64,000 nucleotides of DNA, from positions 62,001 to 126,000 of the forward strand of contig NZ_CP151803.1 in NCBI RefSeq assembly GCF_038446955.1. The letters run 5' to 3'. Of the stretch, positions 53,065 through 62,619 are shown piece after piece (the first letter of the stretch is position 1; each line of letters begins with the position of its first letter). The position numbers and the translations under genes were made by a program. This DNA comes from Pedobacter sp. FW305-3-2-15-E-R2A2 (GTDB taxonomy: Bacteria; Bacteroidota; Bacteroidia; Sphingobacteriales; Sphingobacteriaceae). The notes beneath the pieces are model-generated. The model searched no databases, had not been told where the DNA came from, and saw nothing but the letters and a program-made list of their open reading frames with translations.

Positions 53065-53337
53065 ATGAAACACATCAAGATAAGAATTACCGGAAAAGTG
53101 CAGGGTGTATCTTTCAGGGCAACCACAAAAGCAATCGCAGATCAGATGGGCGTCCGTGGAATGATAAGAAATGAGAAAGATGGTAGTGTATATATGGAAG
53201 CAGAAGGTGATGATACTTCACTGGAGGTTTTTCAGGAATGGTGCAATGAAGGGCCGGACAGGGCAAAGATCGAAAATGTAGAAGTGACTTCAGGGGAACT
53301 GAAGAACTACCGTAATTTTGAAATCATCAAAAAGTAG
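53065..53337 (+). CDS. acyP: Acylphosphatase
   Basis: A 90-residue acylphosphatase that hydrolyses carboxyl-phosphate bonds. Substrate loop GKVQGVSFRATTK with the catalytic Arg, and the catalytic Asn in GMIRNEKDGSVYMEAEG. Complete length for the family. The next gene starts three bases after its stop, so the two are translationally linked. Confidence 0.95.
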   Translation: MKHIKIRITGKVQGVSFRATTKAIADQMGVRGMIRNEKDGSVYMEAEGDDTSLEVFQEWCNEGPDRAKIENVEVTSGELKNYRNFEIIKK

Positions 53338-53340
53338 CAC

Positions 53341-54825
53341 GTGTCTGTAATTAAAAAGTTCCTCGGCCAGACGGCAATTTATGGTTTAAGTACCGTATTT
53401 TCCAGGCTGTTTAGTTTTATCCTGACCCCAATCTACACGGGCAAATTTGCGGCGGGTACTTATGGGATCATGACGACCCTCTTTGCCTATGCCTCGATGA
53501 TTAATGCGGTATTGGCCTTTGGAATGGAGAGTACCTATTTCAGGTATCTGAACAAACATGAAGACAGAAAACAGGAAGTTTACAATAACTCCTTTTTGTG
53601 TGTTGCCTTTATTTCCGTTTTGTTCCTGATCACCGGTCTGGTTTTTTCCAATGTAATTACCCATTACCTGACAGATGATCCCAAAAAACTGGACGACTAT
53701 AGAAAATATGTACAGTACTTCCTGTGGATCTTGTTTACGGATGCGATATGTGTCATCCCGTTTGCCAGACTAAGGGCAGATGATAAAGCCTTCAAATATA
53801 GTCTGATTAAGTTTTTGAATATTGGGTGTTTTGTGGGGCTTAACCTCGTGTTCATTTATACCATTCCTTTTATCATCAAGCATCAATGGCCTTTGTCAGA
53901 ATGGTTGAATTCCTGGTTTCGCGGAACCTGGCTTGGGTATATATTTATAGCAAACCTTGCGGCAAGTGTCCTGACTTTTCTGATGTTATTGCCTCAGTTC
54001 TTAAAGATTCAGCTGAAATTTGATAAAGAATTGTTCGGAAAAATGTTTTCTTATTCCTGGCCGATTCTGGTAGCAAACCTTTCTTTTATCGTCAATGAAA
54101 ATCTGGATAAGGTGGTCCTGAGCTGGCTATTGCCAGAGAAAATTGCGGATCATGAAGTCGGGGTGTATGGTGCCGTTTGTAAGATTGCTGTATTTATCAG
54201 CATTTTTATTACGGCTTTCCGGCTGGGTGCGGAGCCTTTCTTCTTCAGTCATGCAAAGAATGCAAATGCGAAAAAGACTTATGCTGCCATTCTACATTAT
54301 TTTGTAATTGCATTGGCCATTATGTTTGTTGGCCTGGTCGCCAATATCGAAATCCTGAAATATTTTATCCGTAAAGAGGAATACTGGGTCGGTCTTCCGG
54401 CAGTTCCCTTTTTGTTGTTTGGGTATGTTTGTCTGGGAATTTATATGAACCTTTCCATCTGGTACCGGCTGTCGGATCAGACCCGTTTTGGGCTGTATAT
54501 CTCCGTCATCGGCGCGCTGATTACCATTGCGCTGAACTTTGTACTCATTCCCAGATTCAGCTATATGGGCTCTGCATGGGTGTCTATGCTGGCTTATGCG
54601 GTAATGATGGTGATTTCCTATGTCCTTGGACAAAAATATTACCCCATTCCTTATAACCTGAAAAGGATTCTGAGTTACCTGATCATCTCGGTAATCCTGG
54701 TGATTTTATCTTTCTGGGTGTTTAACAGAAATATTTATATTGGAAATGCTATGCTGCTCGTTTTCATAGCGGGTATTGCTTACCTTGAAAAGGACGACCT
54801 GAAAGCGATCCTACTTAAAAAATAA
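53341..54825 (+). CDS. Polysaccharide flippase (Wzx/MATE-like)
   Basis: A 494-residue integral membrane protein with 12 to 14 transmembrane helices, of the oligosaccharide flippase superfamily. It starts at a GTG (53341; [24 protein letters not shown], a typical Wzx N-terminus). Features: [51 protein letters not shown], and KTSY-type loops. It likely flips lipid-linked glycans across the inner membrane. No glycosyltransferases are adjacent; the dut gene follows by 26 bases. Confidence 0.92.
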   Translation: MSVIKKFLGQTAIYGLSTVFSRLFSFILTPIYTGKFAAGTYGIMTTLFAYASMINAVLAFGMESTYFRYLNKHEDRKQEVYNNSFLCVAFISVLFLITGLVFSNVITHYLTDDPKKLDDYRKYVQYFLWILFTDAICVIPFARLRADDKAFKYSLIKFLNIGCFVGLNLVFIYTIPFIIKHQWPLSEWLNSWFRGTWLGYIFIANLAASVLTFLMLLPQFLKIQLKFDKELFGKMFSYSWPILVANLSFIVNENLDKVVLSWLLPEKIADHEVGVYGAVCKIAVFISIFITAFRLGAEPFFFSHAKNANAKKTYAAILHYFVIALAIMFVGLVANIEILKYFIRKEEYWVGLPAVPFLLFGYVCLGIYMNLSIWYRLSDQTRFGLYISVIGALITIALNFVLIPRFSYMGSAWVSMLAYAVMMVISYVLGQKYYPIPYNLKRILSYLIISVILVILSFWVFNRNIYIGNAMLLVFIAGIAYLEKDDLKAILLKK

Positions 54826-54851
54826 AAAGATTAACAACAATATATACAACA

Positions 54852-55283
54852 ATGAAGATTAATATCATTAACAATTCCGGACATGCCTTGCCTCAATATG
54901 AAACTGCTCATGCTGCGGGGATGGACATGCGTGCTTTTACAGAAACTGAAATTACCATTAAACCTTTACAGCGTGTTTTGATTCCAACAGGTTTGCATAT
55001 TGAATTGCCTGTAGGTTTTGAAGCACAGATTCGCCCGCGTAGTGGATTGGCTTATAAACATGGCATCAGTATTGTGAATTCTCCGGGAACGATTGATGCA
55101 GATTACCGTGGAGAGATTAAAGTATTGTTAGTAAACCTTTCCGATACTGATTTTGTCGTAAATAACGGCGATAGGATTGCACAGATGGTGATTGCCAAAC
55201 ATGAAACCATTTCATGGGAAGCGGTGGAAGAGCTAAGCGACACTGCACGTGGTGCAGGTGGGTACGGACACACCGGAAAATAA
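54852..55283 (+). CDS. dut: dUTP diphosphatase
   Basis: Trimeric dUTPase of 143 residues that converts dUTP to dUMP and pyrophosphate. Conserved motifs in order: [41 protein letters not shown], and the C-terminal glycine-rich arm [11 protein letters not shown]. Complete. Followed 11 bases later by a TPR-protein gene. Confidence 0.97.
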   Translation: MKINIINNSGHALPQYETAHAAGMDMRAFTETEITIKPLQRVLIPTGLHIELPVGFEAQIRPRSGLAYKHGISIVNSPGTIDADYRGEIKVLLVNLSDTDFVVNNGDRIAQMVIAKHETISWEAVEELSDTARGAGGYGHTGK

Positions 55284-55294
55284 AAAACAAAAAA

Positions 55295-56992
55295 ATGAAG
55301 CAAAGGTCTCTTTTACTGCCATTACTTTTTGCAGGCCTGTCGGCGGTAGCACAACAGCCTGTAAATCCGGTATTGGATAGCAATGCAGTAAAAAACCTTT
55401 TTTTTGCCGGCCTGAGAGAAAAGCTGAATGAGAATTATAGCAAGGCCGGTGAAAGCTTTAATAAAATATTAGCCATAGACCCGAACAATGCAGCAGTGCA
55501 TTACGAAATCGCGAACCTGAACTATCGGCAGAATAAGCTGGAAGAAGCAGAGGCTTCGATTAAAAAATCGGTCGCACTGGATGCCAACAACCTTTGGTAC
55601 TGGAAGCTCCTGGCCGAATTGTATAAACGTAAAGGGAATATGGAAGGACTGGTGACGGTCTTTACACAGATGATCCGGTTGTCGCCGGAGAATGATGCTT
55701 ATTATTTTGACAAGTCTAATGCTTACCTTTTAATGGGTAAGACAGAAGAGGCGCTAAAAGGTTATGAGCTTCTGGAGCAAAAATTCGGCCCTTCAAAAGC
55801 GCTGACCCAGGCCCGTCAAAGGATCACCCTGGGAACTGGAAAAACAGCAACGAAACAGGAAGTCGACAAGATTCTTGCGGAAGGGCAGGATGACGTTAAA
55901 GGGCTATTGGAAATGAGTGAGTCCCTGATGGAAAAAGGACAACATGAAACTGCTTTGCCCTTACTCCTGAAGGCAAAAACAGTAGCTCCTGAAGATTATG
56001 AAGTAGATTTGGCACTTGCCGATTATTACCGGAATTCTAAAAACAGTACCGCTGCAGGTCAGTCATTGAGGACGGCTTTTGCCAATTCGGGAATGCCGGC
56101 AGAAAGAAAGATCAAGATTGTAATGATGCTGGCTGGAGGTGCAGCCAGAAATAAAGCCAGGATGCAGGAGGCCGGAGAGCTGGCGAAGATCATGGTCGAG
56201 TCCAATCCCTCGGATCCCAAGGCCCAGGCCTTATATGGAGATGTGCTGTACCAACAGGGAAACCTTTCGGCAGCATTGGAGCAGTATCAGTCTGTGTTAA
56301 AAAAGACGGAAGATTTATATGCAGTTTGGGAGCAGGTCTTAAATATTCAGACGAGTCTGGGATTATATAAAGAGGCGGTGAAAACCGGAGATGCTGCCCT
56401 GGGAATCTATCCCAATCAGGCCATCATTTATTACTATACCGCTTTTGCTTTGCACCGAGACAACCAGAACGCGGCAGCAATGAGCAATATCAAAACGGCT
56501 TTACAGCTGGATGGAGAGAATAAAGATCTTCAGGCCTTGATTCTGGGATTACAGGGTGAAATCCTGATCGATGAACAGAAATTTTCTGAAGCCAATACCG
56601 CTTTCGATAAGGCGGTAGCGCTTGCACCAACAAATTACCTGTTGCTGAATAACTATGCTTTTTACCTCGCCCTGCGAAACCAACACCTTGCTAAAGCGGA
56701 AGCATTGATTGCTAAAGCGGCGGCCGCAATGCCGGGGAATCCTTCTGTGGCGGATACCTATGCACTGGTGTTACTCAAACTGGAAAAATACGATCAGGCT
56801 AAAATCTGGGCAGAGCAGGCTTTGCAGAATAATGGGGCCAAAAACGGACTTTACCTGGAGCATTATGGCGACATTCTGTTCTTAAAAGGAGAAAAAGAGC
56901 TGGCATTGGTCCAATGGCAAAAAGCAAAGGAAGCGGGAAATGACGCTGCAATATTAAACCGAAAGATCAATGAAAAGAAATATATCAAATAA
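55295..56992 (+). CDS. Secreted tetratricopeptide-repeat protein
   Basis: A 565-residue periplasmic or outer-membrane-associated TPR protein. ATG 55295 (MKQRSLLLPLLFAGLSAVAQ) gives the signal peptide; the open frame reaches back into dut in another phase. Many TPR units are visible, for example AVHYEIANLNYRQNKLEEAE, and later ALYGDVLYQQGNLSAALEQY and FSEANTAFDKAVALAPTNYL. TPR proteins next to a DUF4292 lipoprotein gene and an EnvC-like gene are a recurring Bacteroidota arrangement and probably belong to envelope assembly. Its last 23 bases overlap the DUF4292 start. Confidence 0.9.
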   Translation: MKQRSLLLPLLFAGLSAVAQQPVNPVLDSNAVKNLFFAGLREKLNENYSKAGESFNKILAIDPNNAAVHYEIANLNYRQNKLEEAEASIKKSVALDANNLWYWKLLAELYKRKGNMEGLVTVFTQMIRLSPENDAYYFDKSNAYLLMGKTEEALKGYELLEQKFGPSKALTQARQRITLGTGKTATKQEVDKILAEGQDDVKGLLEMSESLMEKGQHETALPLLLKAKTVAPEDYEVDLALADYYRNSKNSTAAGQSLRTAFANSGMPAERKIKIVMMLAGGAARNKARMQEAGELAKIMVESNPSDPKAQALYGDVLYQQGNLSAALEQYQSVLKKTEDLYAVWEQVLNIQTSLGLYKEAVKTGDAALGIYPNQAIIYYYTAFALHRDNQNAAAMSNIKTALQLDGENKDLQALILGLQGEILIDEQKFSEANTAFDKAVALAPTNYLLLNNYAFYLALRNQHLAKAEALIAKAAAAMPGNPSVADTYALVLLKLEKYDQAKIWAEQALQNNGAKNGLYLEHYGDILFLKGEKELALVQWQKAKEAGNDAAILNRKINEKKYIK

Positions 56993-57764
56993 AGTACTGC
57001 TGCTGACATTGCTGGCCTTTATGTTGACTGCCTGTAAAACAAAAAAGAAAGTCGTGGTCGTGGTACCACCGGCGACGGATTCTGTAGTGGTTGATCGTAA
57101 AAAGTCGGAAACCTTACAACTGTTGCGGCAGAAGGATGTTGCTTTTACGAGTTTATCGTTAAAAGGAAAAGCAATTCTGGACATCAACGGGGCTTCGAAT
57201 AATGTCAATATGAACATTCGCATCAGAAAAGATGAGGGCATTTGGGTAAGTGTTACCGGATTGATGGGAATTGAAGGTGCCCGTGCGCTGATTACCCCGG
57301 ACAGCATCAAGGTGCTGAATAAATTACAAGGGGTATACCTGAAGAAGCCGTTTAATTATGTACACCGCTTTTCGAATAAACAGGTGAACTTTAAAATGCT
57401 TCAGGCGATCTTATCGGGAAATACCATCGGCGAACTCATGACGGAAAGTTCCGACCTGCAATTGGAAAATGGAGTTTGGGTGTTGCAGGGGGAGCAGGCA
57501 GAGCTGGGTTACCGCGTTTTGTTCAATACCTTACTGAAGGTTTCAGAGAGCAACCTGAACGACTTGAAGTCATGGAAAGCCTTAAAGGTTGTTTACGGAG
57601 ATTATCAAAATATGAACGGTGCTTTATTCCCTACAACTTTAAGTATCAATTCGATGGCGGGCACGCAGAAGATCAATCTTAAACTGGACTTTTCAAAAGT
57701 AGAAAGCAATGTTCCGGTGGAATTTCCGTTTAATGTTCCAGGTAAGTATGAAGTAATAAACTGA
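56970..57764 (+). CDS. DUF4292 lipoprotein
   Basis: A 264-residue lipoprotein: lipobox LTAC with Cys22, preceded by a basic MKRN start. The body matches the DUF4292 pattern (VNMNIRIRKDEGIWVSVTGL; GIEGARALITPDSI; VYLKKPFNYV), a LolA/LolB-like lipid-binding fold, suggesting a role in lipoprotein or lipid handling between membranes (inferred). Starts inside the TPR gene's 3' end, so translation is coupled. Confidence 0.9.
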   Translation: MKRNISNKVLLLTLLAFMLTACKTKKKVVVVVPPATDSVVVDRKKSETLQLLRQKDVAFTSLSLKGKAILDINGASNNVNMNIRIRKDEGIWVSVTGLMGIEGARALITPDSIKVLNKLQGVYLKKPFNYVHRFSNKQVNFKMLQAILSGNTIGELMTESSDLQLENGVWVLQGEQAELGYRVLFNTLLKVSESNLNDLKSWKALKVVYGDYQNMNGALFPTTLSINSMAGTQKINLKLDFSKVESNVPVEFPFNVPGKYEVIN

Positions 57765-57773
57765 TTTTTTTCC

Positions 57774-57781
57774 TACTTTTG
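57774..57781 (+). promoter_or_regulatory. -7-like element before the EnvC-like gene
   Basis: TACTTTTG, an exact TAnnTTTG match, ends five bases before the ATG at 57787. If used, the transcript would be leaderless. No TTTG lies 19 bases upstream. Confidence 0.4.
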
Positions 57782-57786
57782 ACGCA

Positions 57787-59112
57787 ATGAAGCTAAATAA
57801 ATTACTTTTACTCCTATTATTGGTATGCTCCGCAACCATCGCCGTTGCGCAAAACAGTTCAGAGCTTAAAAGAAAAAAGGAAGCTATTCAGCGCGAAATA
57901 GAACTCTTGCAGAGAAACCTTACCAAGACTGCAAAGAACAAGAAACTTACTCAGGCCCAGATCAATGCATTGAATACGCAAATCAGTTTAATGCAGAACA
58001 AGATTACGGTCATCAATTCTGAGATCAAAAATCTTGACAATCAGATTCATGAGAACACCAATACCGTCATTAACTTAAAAGGACAGCTTTCTCAACTCAA
58101 AAAAGAATATGCAGGAATGATCCGCTTTGCACAGCGCAACCGGAATGCGTATGAAAAGATGATGTTTGTCTTTGCCGCCAGTGATTTCAACCAGGCTTAT
58201 AAGCGGATTAAATACCTTCAGCAATTTGGTCAATACCGTAAAAAACAGGCCGGATATATTCAGGGAACACAGAAAGACCTGAACTATAAGATCGTGGTCC
58301 TCGATAAAAATTTAAAGGAAAAAAGTAGTCTTCTGCATGAACAGGAGAATGAAAAAGATAAGCTGGGTAAGAATAAAAATGAACAGGCTCAGGTTCTGAA
58401 CAAGTTCAATAAACAGGAAAAACAATACAGACAGGATATTGTAACCCGCAAAAAACAACAGGCACAGATTGACCGTAGCATCCGGGCAGCCATTGTCCGC
58501 GAGATTGCCATCGCCAGAAAGAAAGCAGAAGAAGCAGCGAGAGCTGCGGAAAGGGCTGCAGCGGCAAAAGCGGCTGCAGAAAGAGCAGCGGCAATAGCGA
58601 AAGCCAAGGCTGAAAATAAGCCAGCTCCGGTAGCGGCAGTAGCGAAACCGAAGACGGTGACGGCAAATAGCAGTAATAATTACCTGACGGCAACCCCGGA
58701 AGCGGCAAAGTTATCTGCTGCATTTGAAAGCAACCGCGGATCTTTACCCTGGCCGGTGGCTACAGGAACAACCACAGAGAGCTTTGGTAAACACAAAGAA
58801 GGACAGGCGACTTACGATAATGCCGGAATTACCATTCAAACGAATGAAGGTGCTGCGGTAAGATCGGTGTTTAACGGAAAAGTTACTAAAGTCGGAAATG
58901 CCCTTGGAAGGTATTATGTGCTGATCAAACACGGACAGTTTTTTACGGTTTATCAGAACCTGAAATCTGTGAGTGTAGGACAGGGAGACGATGTGAGTAC
59001 CAAACAGACGATCGGTACGGTAGCCTCATCCGGAGACATGCCGGAACTTCAATTCCAGATCTACAGAGGTGCAGTAGCCCAAAATCCTGCAGGATGGCTT
59101 TCTGCAAAATAG
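57787..59112 (+). CDS. EnvC-like murein hydrolase activator (degenerate LytM)
   Basis: A 441-residue periplasmic protein. Signal peptide (MKLNKLLLLLLLVCSATIAVAQ); long coiled coil (about 25-215); Ala/Glu/Lys-rich low-complexity linker (about 235-295); C-terminal peptidase M23/LytM domain (about 315-441). The zinc ligands of active LytM enzymes are missing: YDNAGITI stands where HxGxDI is expected and TVYQNLKSV where xYxHL is expected. This matches EnvC/NlpD-type activators of cell-division amidases rather than an active endopeptidase. It sits 22 bases after DUF4292. Confidence 0.92.
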   Translation: MKLNKLLLLLLLVCSATIAVAQNSSELKRKKEAIQREIELLQRNLTKTAKNKKLTQAQINALNTQISLMQNKITVINSEIKNLDNQIHENTNTVINLKGQLSQLKKEYAGMIRFAQRNRNAYEKMMFVFAASDFNQAYKRIKYLQQFGQYRKKQAGYIQGTQKDLNYKIVVLDKNLKEKSSLLHEQENEKDKLGKNKNEQAQVLNKFNKQEKQYRQDIVTRKKQQAQIDRSIRAAIVREIAIARKKAEEAARAAERAAAAKAAAERAAAIAKAKAENKPAPVAAVAKPKTVTANSSNNYLTATPEAAKLSAAFESNRGSLPWPVATGTTTESFGKHKEGQATYDNAGITIQTNEGAAVRSVFNGKVTKVGNALGRYYVLIKHGQFFTVYQNLKSVSVGQGDDVSTKQTIGTVASSGDMPELQFQIYRGAVAQNPAGWLSAK

Positions 59113-59132
59113 AGGATTGAGCAATAAATGTT

Positions 59133-59140
59133 TATATTTG
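59133..59140 (+). promoter_or_regulatory. -7 element before the first tatA
   Basis: TATATTTG, an exact TAnnTTTG match, about 23 bases of leader before the ATG at 59170. The nearest TTG is spaced only 14 bases, so the -33 element is unclear. Confidence 0.45.
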
Positions 59141-59169
59141 TATTATAGATTAAAAAAAAATAGGGTAAA

Positions 59170-59562
59170 ATGTATACAGGGACAGTATTGGAATTCTTAA
59201 ATATGGGCGGAGGAGAGATCATGCTCATCCTGGCTGTAGTGCTTTTGTTGTTTGGTGGTAAAAAATTACCGGAACTGGCACGTGGCTTAGGAAAAGGAAT
59301 CCGTGATTTTAAAGATGCTTCTGAAGGTGTGAAAAGAGAAATCCACCGCAACATTAATTCCGTAGGTATAGTGGACGACATTGATTCGATCATTAAAGAC
59401 ACGAACAGCAATGACCGTCATCATCCAACAGAAACCAGCCTGGAAGAACAAATGTATCCTGGCAGCAGTACTGCTAAAGAAGGAATAGACTTAGATAAAA
59501 AGGAAGCTCTGGCAAATAGCACGGAAAACCCTAAAATAGAAACAGATAAAACACAACTTTAA
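59170..59562 (+). CDS. tatA: Twin-arginine translocase TatA/TatB-like protein, long form
   Basis: A 130-residue Tat component. One transmembrane helix ([20 protein letters not shown], with the FGxxKLPE hinge), an amphipathic helix ([15 protein letters not shown]), then an unusual 75-residue acidic, Ser/Thr-rich tail. Length is intermediate between TatA and TatB, but the Gly-Lys-Lys hinge is TatA-like. A second, short TatA follows 10 bases later; tatC is not in the window. It could substitute for TatB. Confidence 0.9.
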   Translation: MYTGTVLEFLNMGGGEIMLILAVVLLLFGGKKLPELARGLGKGIRDFKDASEGVKREIHRNINSVGIVDDIDSIIKDTNSNDRHHPTETSLEEQMYPGSSTAKEGIDLDKKEALANSTENPKIETDKTQL

Positions 59563-59572
59563 CTAAAATATC

Positions 59573-59785
59573 ATGTTAAACACAACCATATTAATCGCTG
59601 GCTTAGGTGGTGCAGAAATCGCCATTATTCTTGTTATTGTTTTACTACTTTTCGGTGGTAAAAAAATTCCTGAATTGATGCGTGGTTTAGGTAAAGGTAT
59701 TAAAGAATTTAAAGATGGAAAAGAAGGTGTGGATGGTAATGGCTCTGATGTCGTAGAACAAAACCGCACCAACAAACCTTTATAG
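59573..59785 (+). CDS. tatA: Twin-arginine translocase TatA, short form
   Basis: A 70-residue TatA with the same core as the preceding gene ([35 protein letters not shown]) and a short tail. It is the usual TatA length and would form the transport pore. Both are co-transcribed. Confidence 0.93.
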   Translation: MLNTTILIAGLGGAEIAIILVIVLLLFGGKKIPELMRGLGKGIKEFKDGKEGVDGNGSDVVEQNRTNKPL

Positions 59786-59823
59786 GTTTAAGTCCAATTT
59801 TAAATTTAACCTATTCTTGAAGT

Positions 59824-61242
59824 TTGAAGAAGTATAGCTCCTTATCAGAGATACAATCCCTTATTGCTCAAAAAAAATTAAGTTTATCTGAGCTTCTGGA
59901 TCACTATTTTAAGCAAATAGAAAGTCATCAACACCTCAATGCTTTTAATGAGGTGTTTTTTTATTCTGCAGCCGCCCAGGCTCAGGCAGTACAGGCGAAA
60001 ATAGATCAGGGAACTGCCGGGAAGCTGGCAGGGATGGTGATTGGTATCAAAGATAATATCTCTTACAAAGACCATGAGGTAACTGCCTCTTCCAAAATGC
60101 TGGAAGGCTTTGTTTCTCCTTATTCTGCTACTGTTGTTGCCCGTTTACTTGCCGAAGATGCCATCATCATCGGAAGGTTGAATTGTGACGAGTTTGCGAT
60201 GGGTGGATCTAATGAGACTTCTTATTATGGCGTAGTTAAAAATGCAGCAGACACTTCACGCGTTGCCGGAGGATCTTCAGGTGGCTCAGCAGTAGCCGTT
60301 CAGGCGGACCTTTGCTTATCGGCATTGGGAACCGATACCGGTGGCTCTGTCAGACAGCCTGCAGCATTTTGCGGATGTATCGGATTGAAGCCTACGTATG
60401 GGCGGATTTCCAGATATGGTGTCATTGCTTATGCTTCTTCATTCGATCAGGTAGGAACGATCACGTCTTCGGTAAGCGATGCGGCCATTTTATTGGAAGT
60501 GCTGGCAGGAGCGGATGATCATGACAGCACGGTTTCTCAAAAAGAAGTGCCGGATTACCAAGCTGGTTTATCCACTGGCGGTGTAAAAAAGATTGCGGTA
60601 TTAAAGGAAACACTGGAAAGTGAAGCGCTGGATCCTGAAATTAAAGCAGCGATATTAGCGGCAATCGAACGTTTTAAAAGTCAGGGGCATACGGTGGAGT
60701 ACGTGTCTTTTGACCTTTTGGATTACCTGGTGCCTGCCTATTATGTACTGACCACTGCAGAAGCTTCTTCGAACTTATCCCGTTATGATGGCGTCCATTA
60801 TGGCCACCGGAATACGGAAGCCGGCAACCTGAATGATTTATATAAGACATCCAGAGCAGAAGGTTTTGGGGAAGAAGTGAAAAGACGGATTCTTTTAGGT
60901 ACTTTCGTTTTAAGCGCAGGGTATTATGATGCTTATTATCAGAAAGCACAGCAGGTGAGGAGGTTGATCCGTGAAAAGATGGAAGCACTGCTGGTAGATT
61001 TCGATGTGATATTAAGCCCGGTAACGCCAACACCACCTTTTAAAATCGGAGAAAATATCGAAGATCCATTGGTGATGTATATGGCAGATATCTTTACGGT
61101 GCTGGCTTCTCTGACGGGAATACCGGCGATCGCAATTCCTCTGGGCAATAATAAAGAAGGATTGCCGTTAAGTTTACAGCTTATGGCAAAGCACTTTAAG
61201 GAACAGGAACTACTTTCCCTGTCCCATACATTTTTAACCTAG
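59824..61242 (+). CDS. gatA: Aspartyl/glutamyl-tRNA amidotransferase subunit A
   Basis: Glutaminase and amidase subunit of GatCAB, which makes Gln-tRNA(Gln) and/or Asn-tRNA(Asn) by transamidation. The protein has 472 residues and starts at TTG (59824; KKYSSLSEIQSLI matches the family N-terminus and no better start exists). Ser-cisSer-Lys triad: Lys in VIGIKDNISY, Ser in GGSSGGSAVAV and GTDTGGSVRQPAAFCG. Complete. gatB and gatC are not in this window. Confidence 0.96.
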   Translation: MKKYSSLSEIQSLIAQKKLSLSELLDHYFKQIESHQHLNAFNEVFFYSAAAQAQAVQAKIDQGTAGKLAGMVIGIKDNISYKDHEVTASSKMLEGFVSPYSATVVARLLAEDAIIIGRLNCDEFAMGGSNETSYYGVVKNAADTSRVAGGSSGGSAVAVQADLCLSALGTDTGGSVRQPAAFCGCIGLKPTYGRISRYGVIAYASSFDQVGTITSSVSDAAILLEVLAGADDHDSTVSQKEVPDYQAGLSTGGVKKIAVLKETLESEALDPEIKAAILAAIERFKSQGHTVEYVSFDLLDYLVPAYYVLTTAEASSNLSRYDGVHYGHRNTEAGNLNDLYKTSRAEGFGEEVKRRILLGTFVLSAGYYDAYYQKAQQVRRLIREKMEALLVDFDVILSPVTPTPPFKIGENIEDPLVMYMADIFTVLASLTGIPAIAIPLGNNKEGLPLSLQLMAKHFKEQELLSLSHTFLT

Positions 61243-61260
61243 ACCCATGTCAACTGTCAT

Positions 61261-61294
61261 TGTCTATGAAACCTGCATGCAAGCTTTATAGACA
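61261..61294. repeat. Imperfect inverted repeat between gatA and the lytic transglycosylase gene
   Basis: TGTCTAT and ATAGACA (7-bp perfect arms) enclose a partly self-complementary AACCTGCATGCAAGCTT. No T-run follows. Candidate operator or weak terminator. Confidence 0.35.
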
Positions 61295-61308
61295 TTGAAG
61301 ACAAACAA

Positions 61309-62535
61309 ATGCCTATGAAAATAAATGTACTTTTTGCATCCTGTATTTTAGCACTAACCAGCTTTTCAGCAATTGCTCAGCAACATCAGGCTTTACAAAT
61401 TAACGATACCATTCCGGTCCCTGTTTTACCGGAAACCCCAACTTTTTACAACCACAATTTCGGCTATAAGGCCCGTCTGGATTCTATTCAGAAAATGGTG
61501 CCCCTCAGTTATAATGAACATGTGCAGAAGTACATCGACATCTATAGCGGACGGAAAGATATGATGGGGAAGATGTTAGGTCTTTCGGACTATTACTTTC
61601 CTGTTTTCGAAAAAGCATTAAAATATTATAACATTCCTGAGGAGATCAAATACCTGCCGATCATAGAATCTTCTATGAACGCACATGCAGTATCCAGAGT
61701 TGGCGCGACAGGTCTGTGGCAGTTCATGTTTGCTACGGCAAAAGATTATGGACTGAACATGGATAACTTTGTAGATGAAAGAAAAGATCCGATTCAGGCC
61801 AGCTATGCCGCAGCAGCGTATTTCAGAGATGCTTATGAAGAGCTGGGCGACTGGCTTCTGGCGATTGCGGCCTATAACTGCGGAATGGGAAATGTGAAAA
61901 AAGCGATGCTTAAAGCAGATTCTCAGGATTTCTGGGAAATCAGAGGATACCTTCCATTGGAGACCAGAAATTATGTGCCGGCATTTATTGCAGCGATCTA
62001 TGTGATGAACTATCCTGGTCAGCATCAGATTCGGGCGCAAAAATCCCCTTTCGTAAAAAATACCGATACGATTCATGTGAACCGTTTCGTTTCCCTGCCT
62101 CAATTGGCGGGTGCATTGAGTATCGATGAAGATGATCTGTGCAGTCTGAATCCTTCTTACAAGAAGAAGATTGTTAACGGAACGGAATTGGAACCCAAGC
62201 GAATCATTATTCCCAAGGTGAACATGGCCCAGTTTGCACAGATCTATGAAGTGCTAAACAATACGGAGCTGGATGTGAATTCCAATGTGGTCCTGGCAGC
62301 TAATGATGACCGCAGGAGGAAGAAGAAGGTGGTAGAACGCCCTTTAGCTGCAGTTTCCTATCATAAAGTCCGACCGGGGCAGACCCTGAGCGCAATTGCG
62401 GATCAGTACCATGTCGAAGTTCAGGATTTAAAAGTCTGGAACGGACTCAAAGGCTCCTCCATTGTACCCGGACAAAAACTCAAAGTTCATCACCCTCAGT
62501 CTTCCAAAAAGCGAAAAATGGCTATAAAAGGCTAA
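61309..62535 (+). CDS. Membrane-bound lytic transglycosylase (MltD-like) with LysM
   Basis: A 408-residue periplasmic peptidoglycan lyase. Signal peptide (MKINVLFASCILALTSFSAIAQ, after MP); SLT domain (about 105-220) with the catalytic Glu in LPIIESSMNAHAVS followed by GATGLWQFM and AYNCGMGNVKKAM; C-terminal LysM (about 345-395; YHKVRPGQTLSAIADQYHV). No lipobox, so soluble or loosely bound. Together with the EnvC-like gene upstream it belongs to cell-wall remodelling. Confidence 0.95.
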   Translation: MPMKINVLFASCILALTSFSAIAQQHQALQINDTIPVPVLPETPTFYNHNFGYKARLDSIQKMVPLSYNEHVQKYIDIYSGRKDMMGKMLGLSDYYFPVFEKALKYYNIPEEIKYLPIIESSMNAHAVSRVGATGLWQFMFATAKDYGLNMDNFVDERKDPIQASYAAAAYFRDAYEELGDWLLAIAAYNCGMGNVKKAMLKADSQDFWEIRGYLPLETRNYVPAFIAAIYVMNYPGQHQIRAQKSPFVKNTDTIHVNRFVSLPQLAGALSIDEDDLCSLNPSYKKKIVNGTELEPKRIIIPKVNMAQFAQIYEVLNNTELDVNSNVVLAANDDRRRKKKVVERPLAAVSYHKVRPGQTLSAIADQYHVEVQDLKVWNGLKGSSIVPGQKLKVHHPQSSKKRKMAIKG

Positions 62536-62588
62536 TCATTGCTTTTAATCGGTATTCCTTTTTTATTTCAGGGCTAATTAAAAGATTG

Positions 62589-62596
62589 TAACTTTG
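62589..62596 (+). promoter_or_regulatory. -7 element of the malic enzyme gene
   Basis: TAACTTTG, an exact TAnnTTTG match, with a leader of about 17 bases to the ATG at 62620. Confidence 0.5.
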
Positions 62597-62619
62597 GCCC
62601 TTTATAAATGAACTGATTT

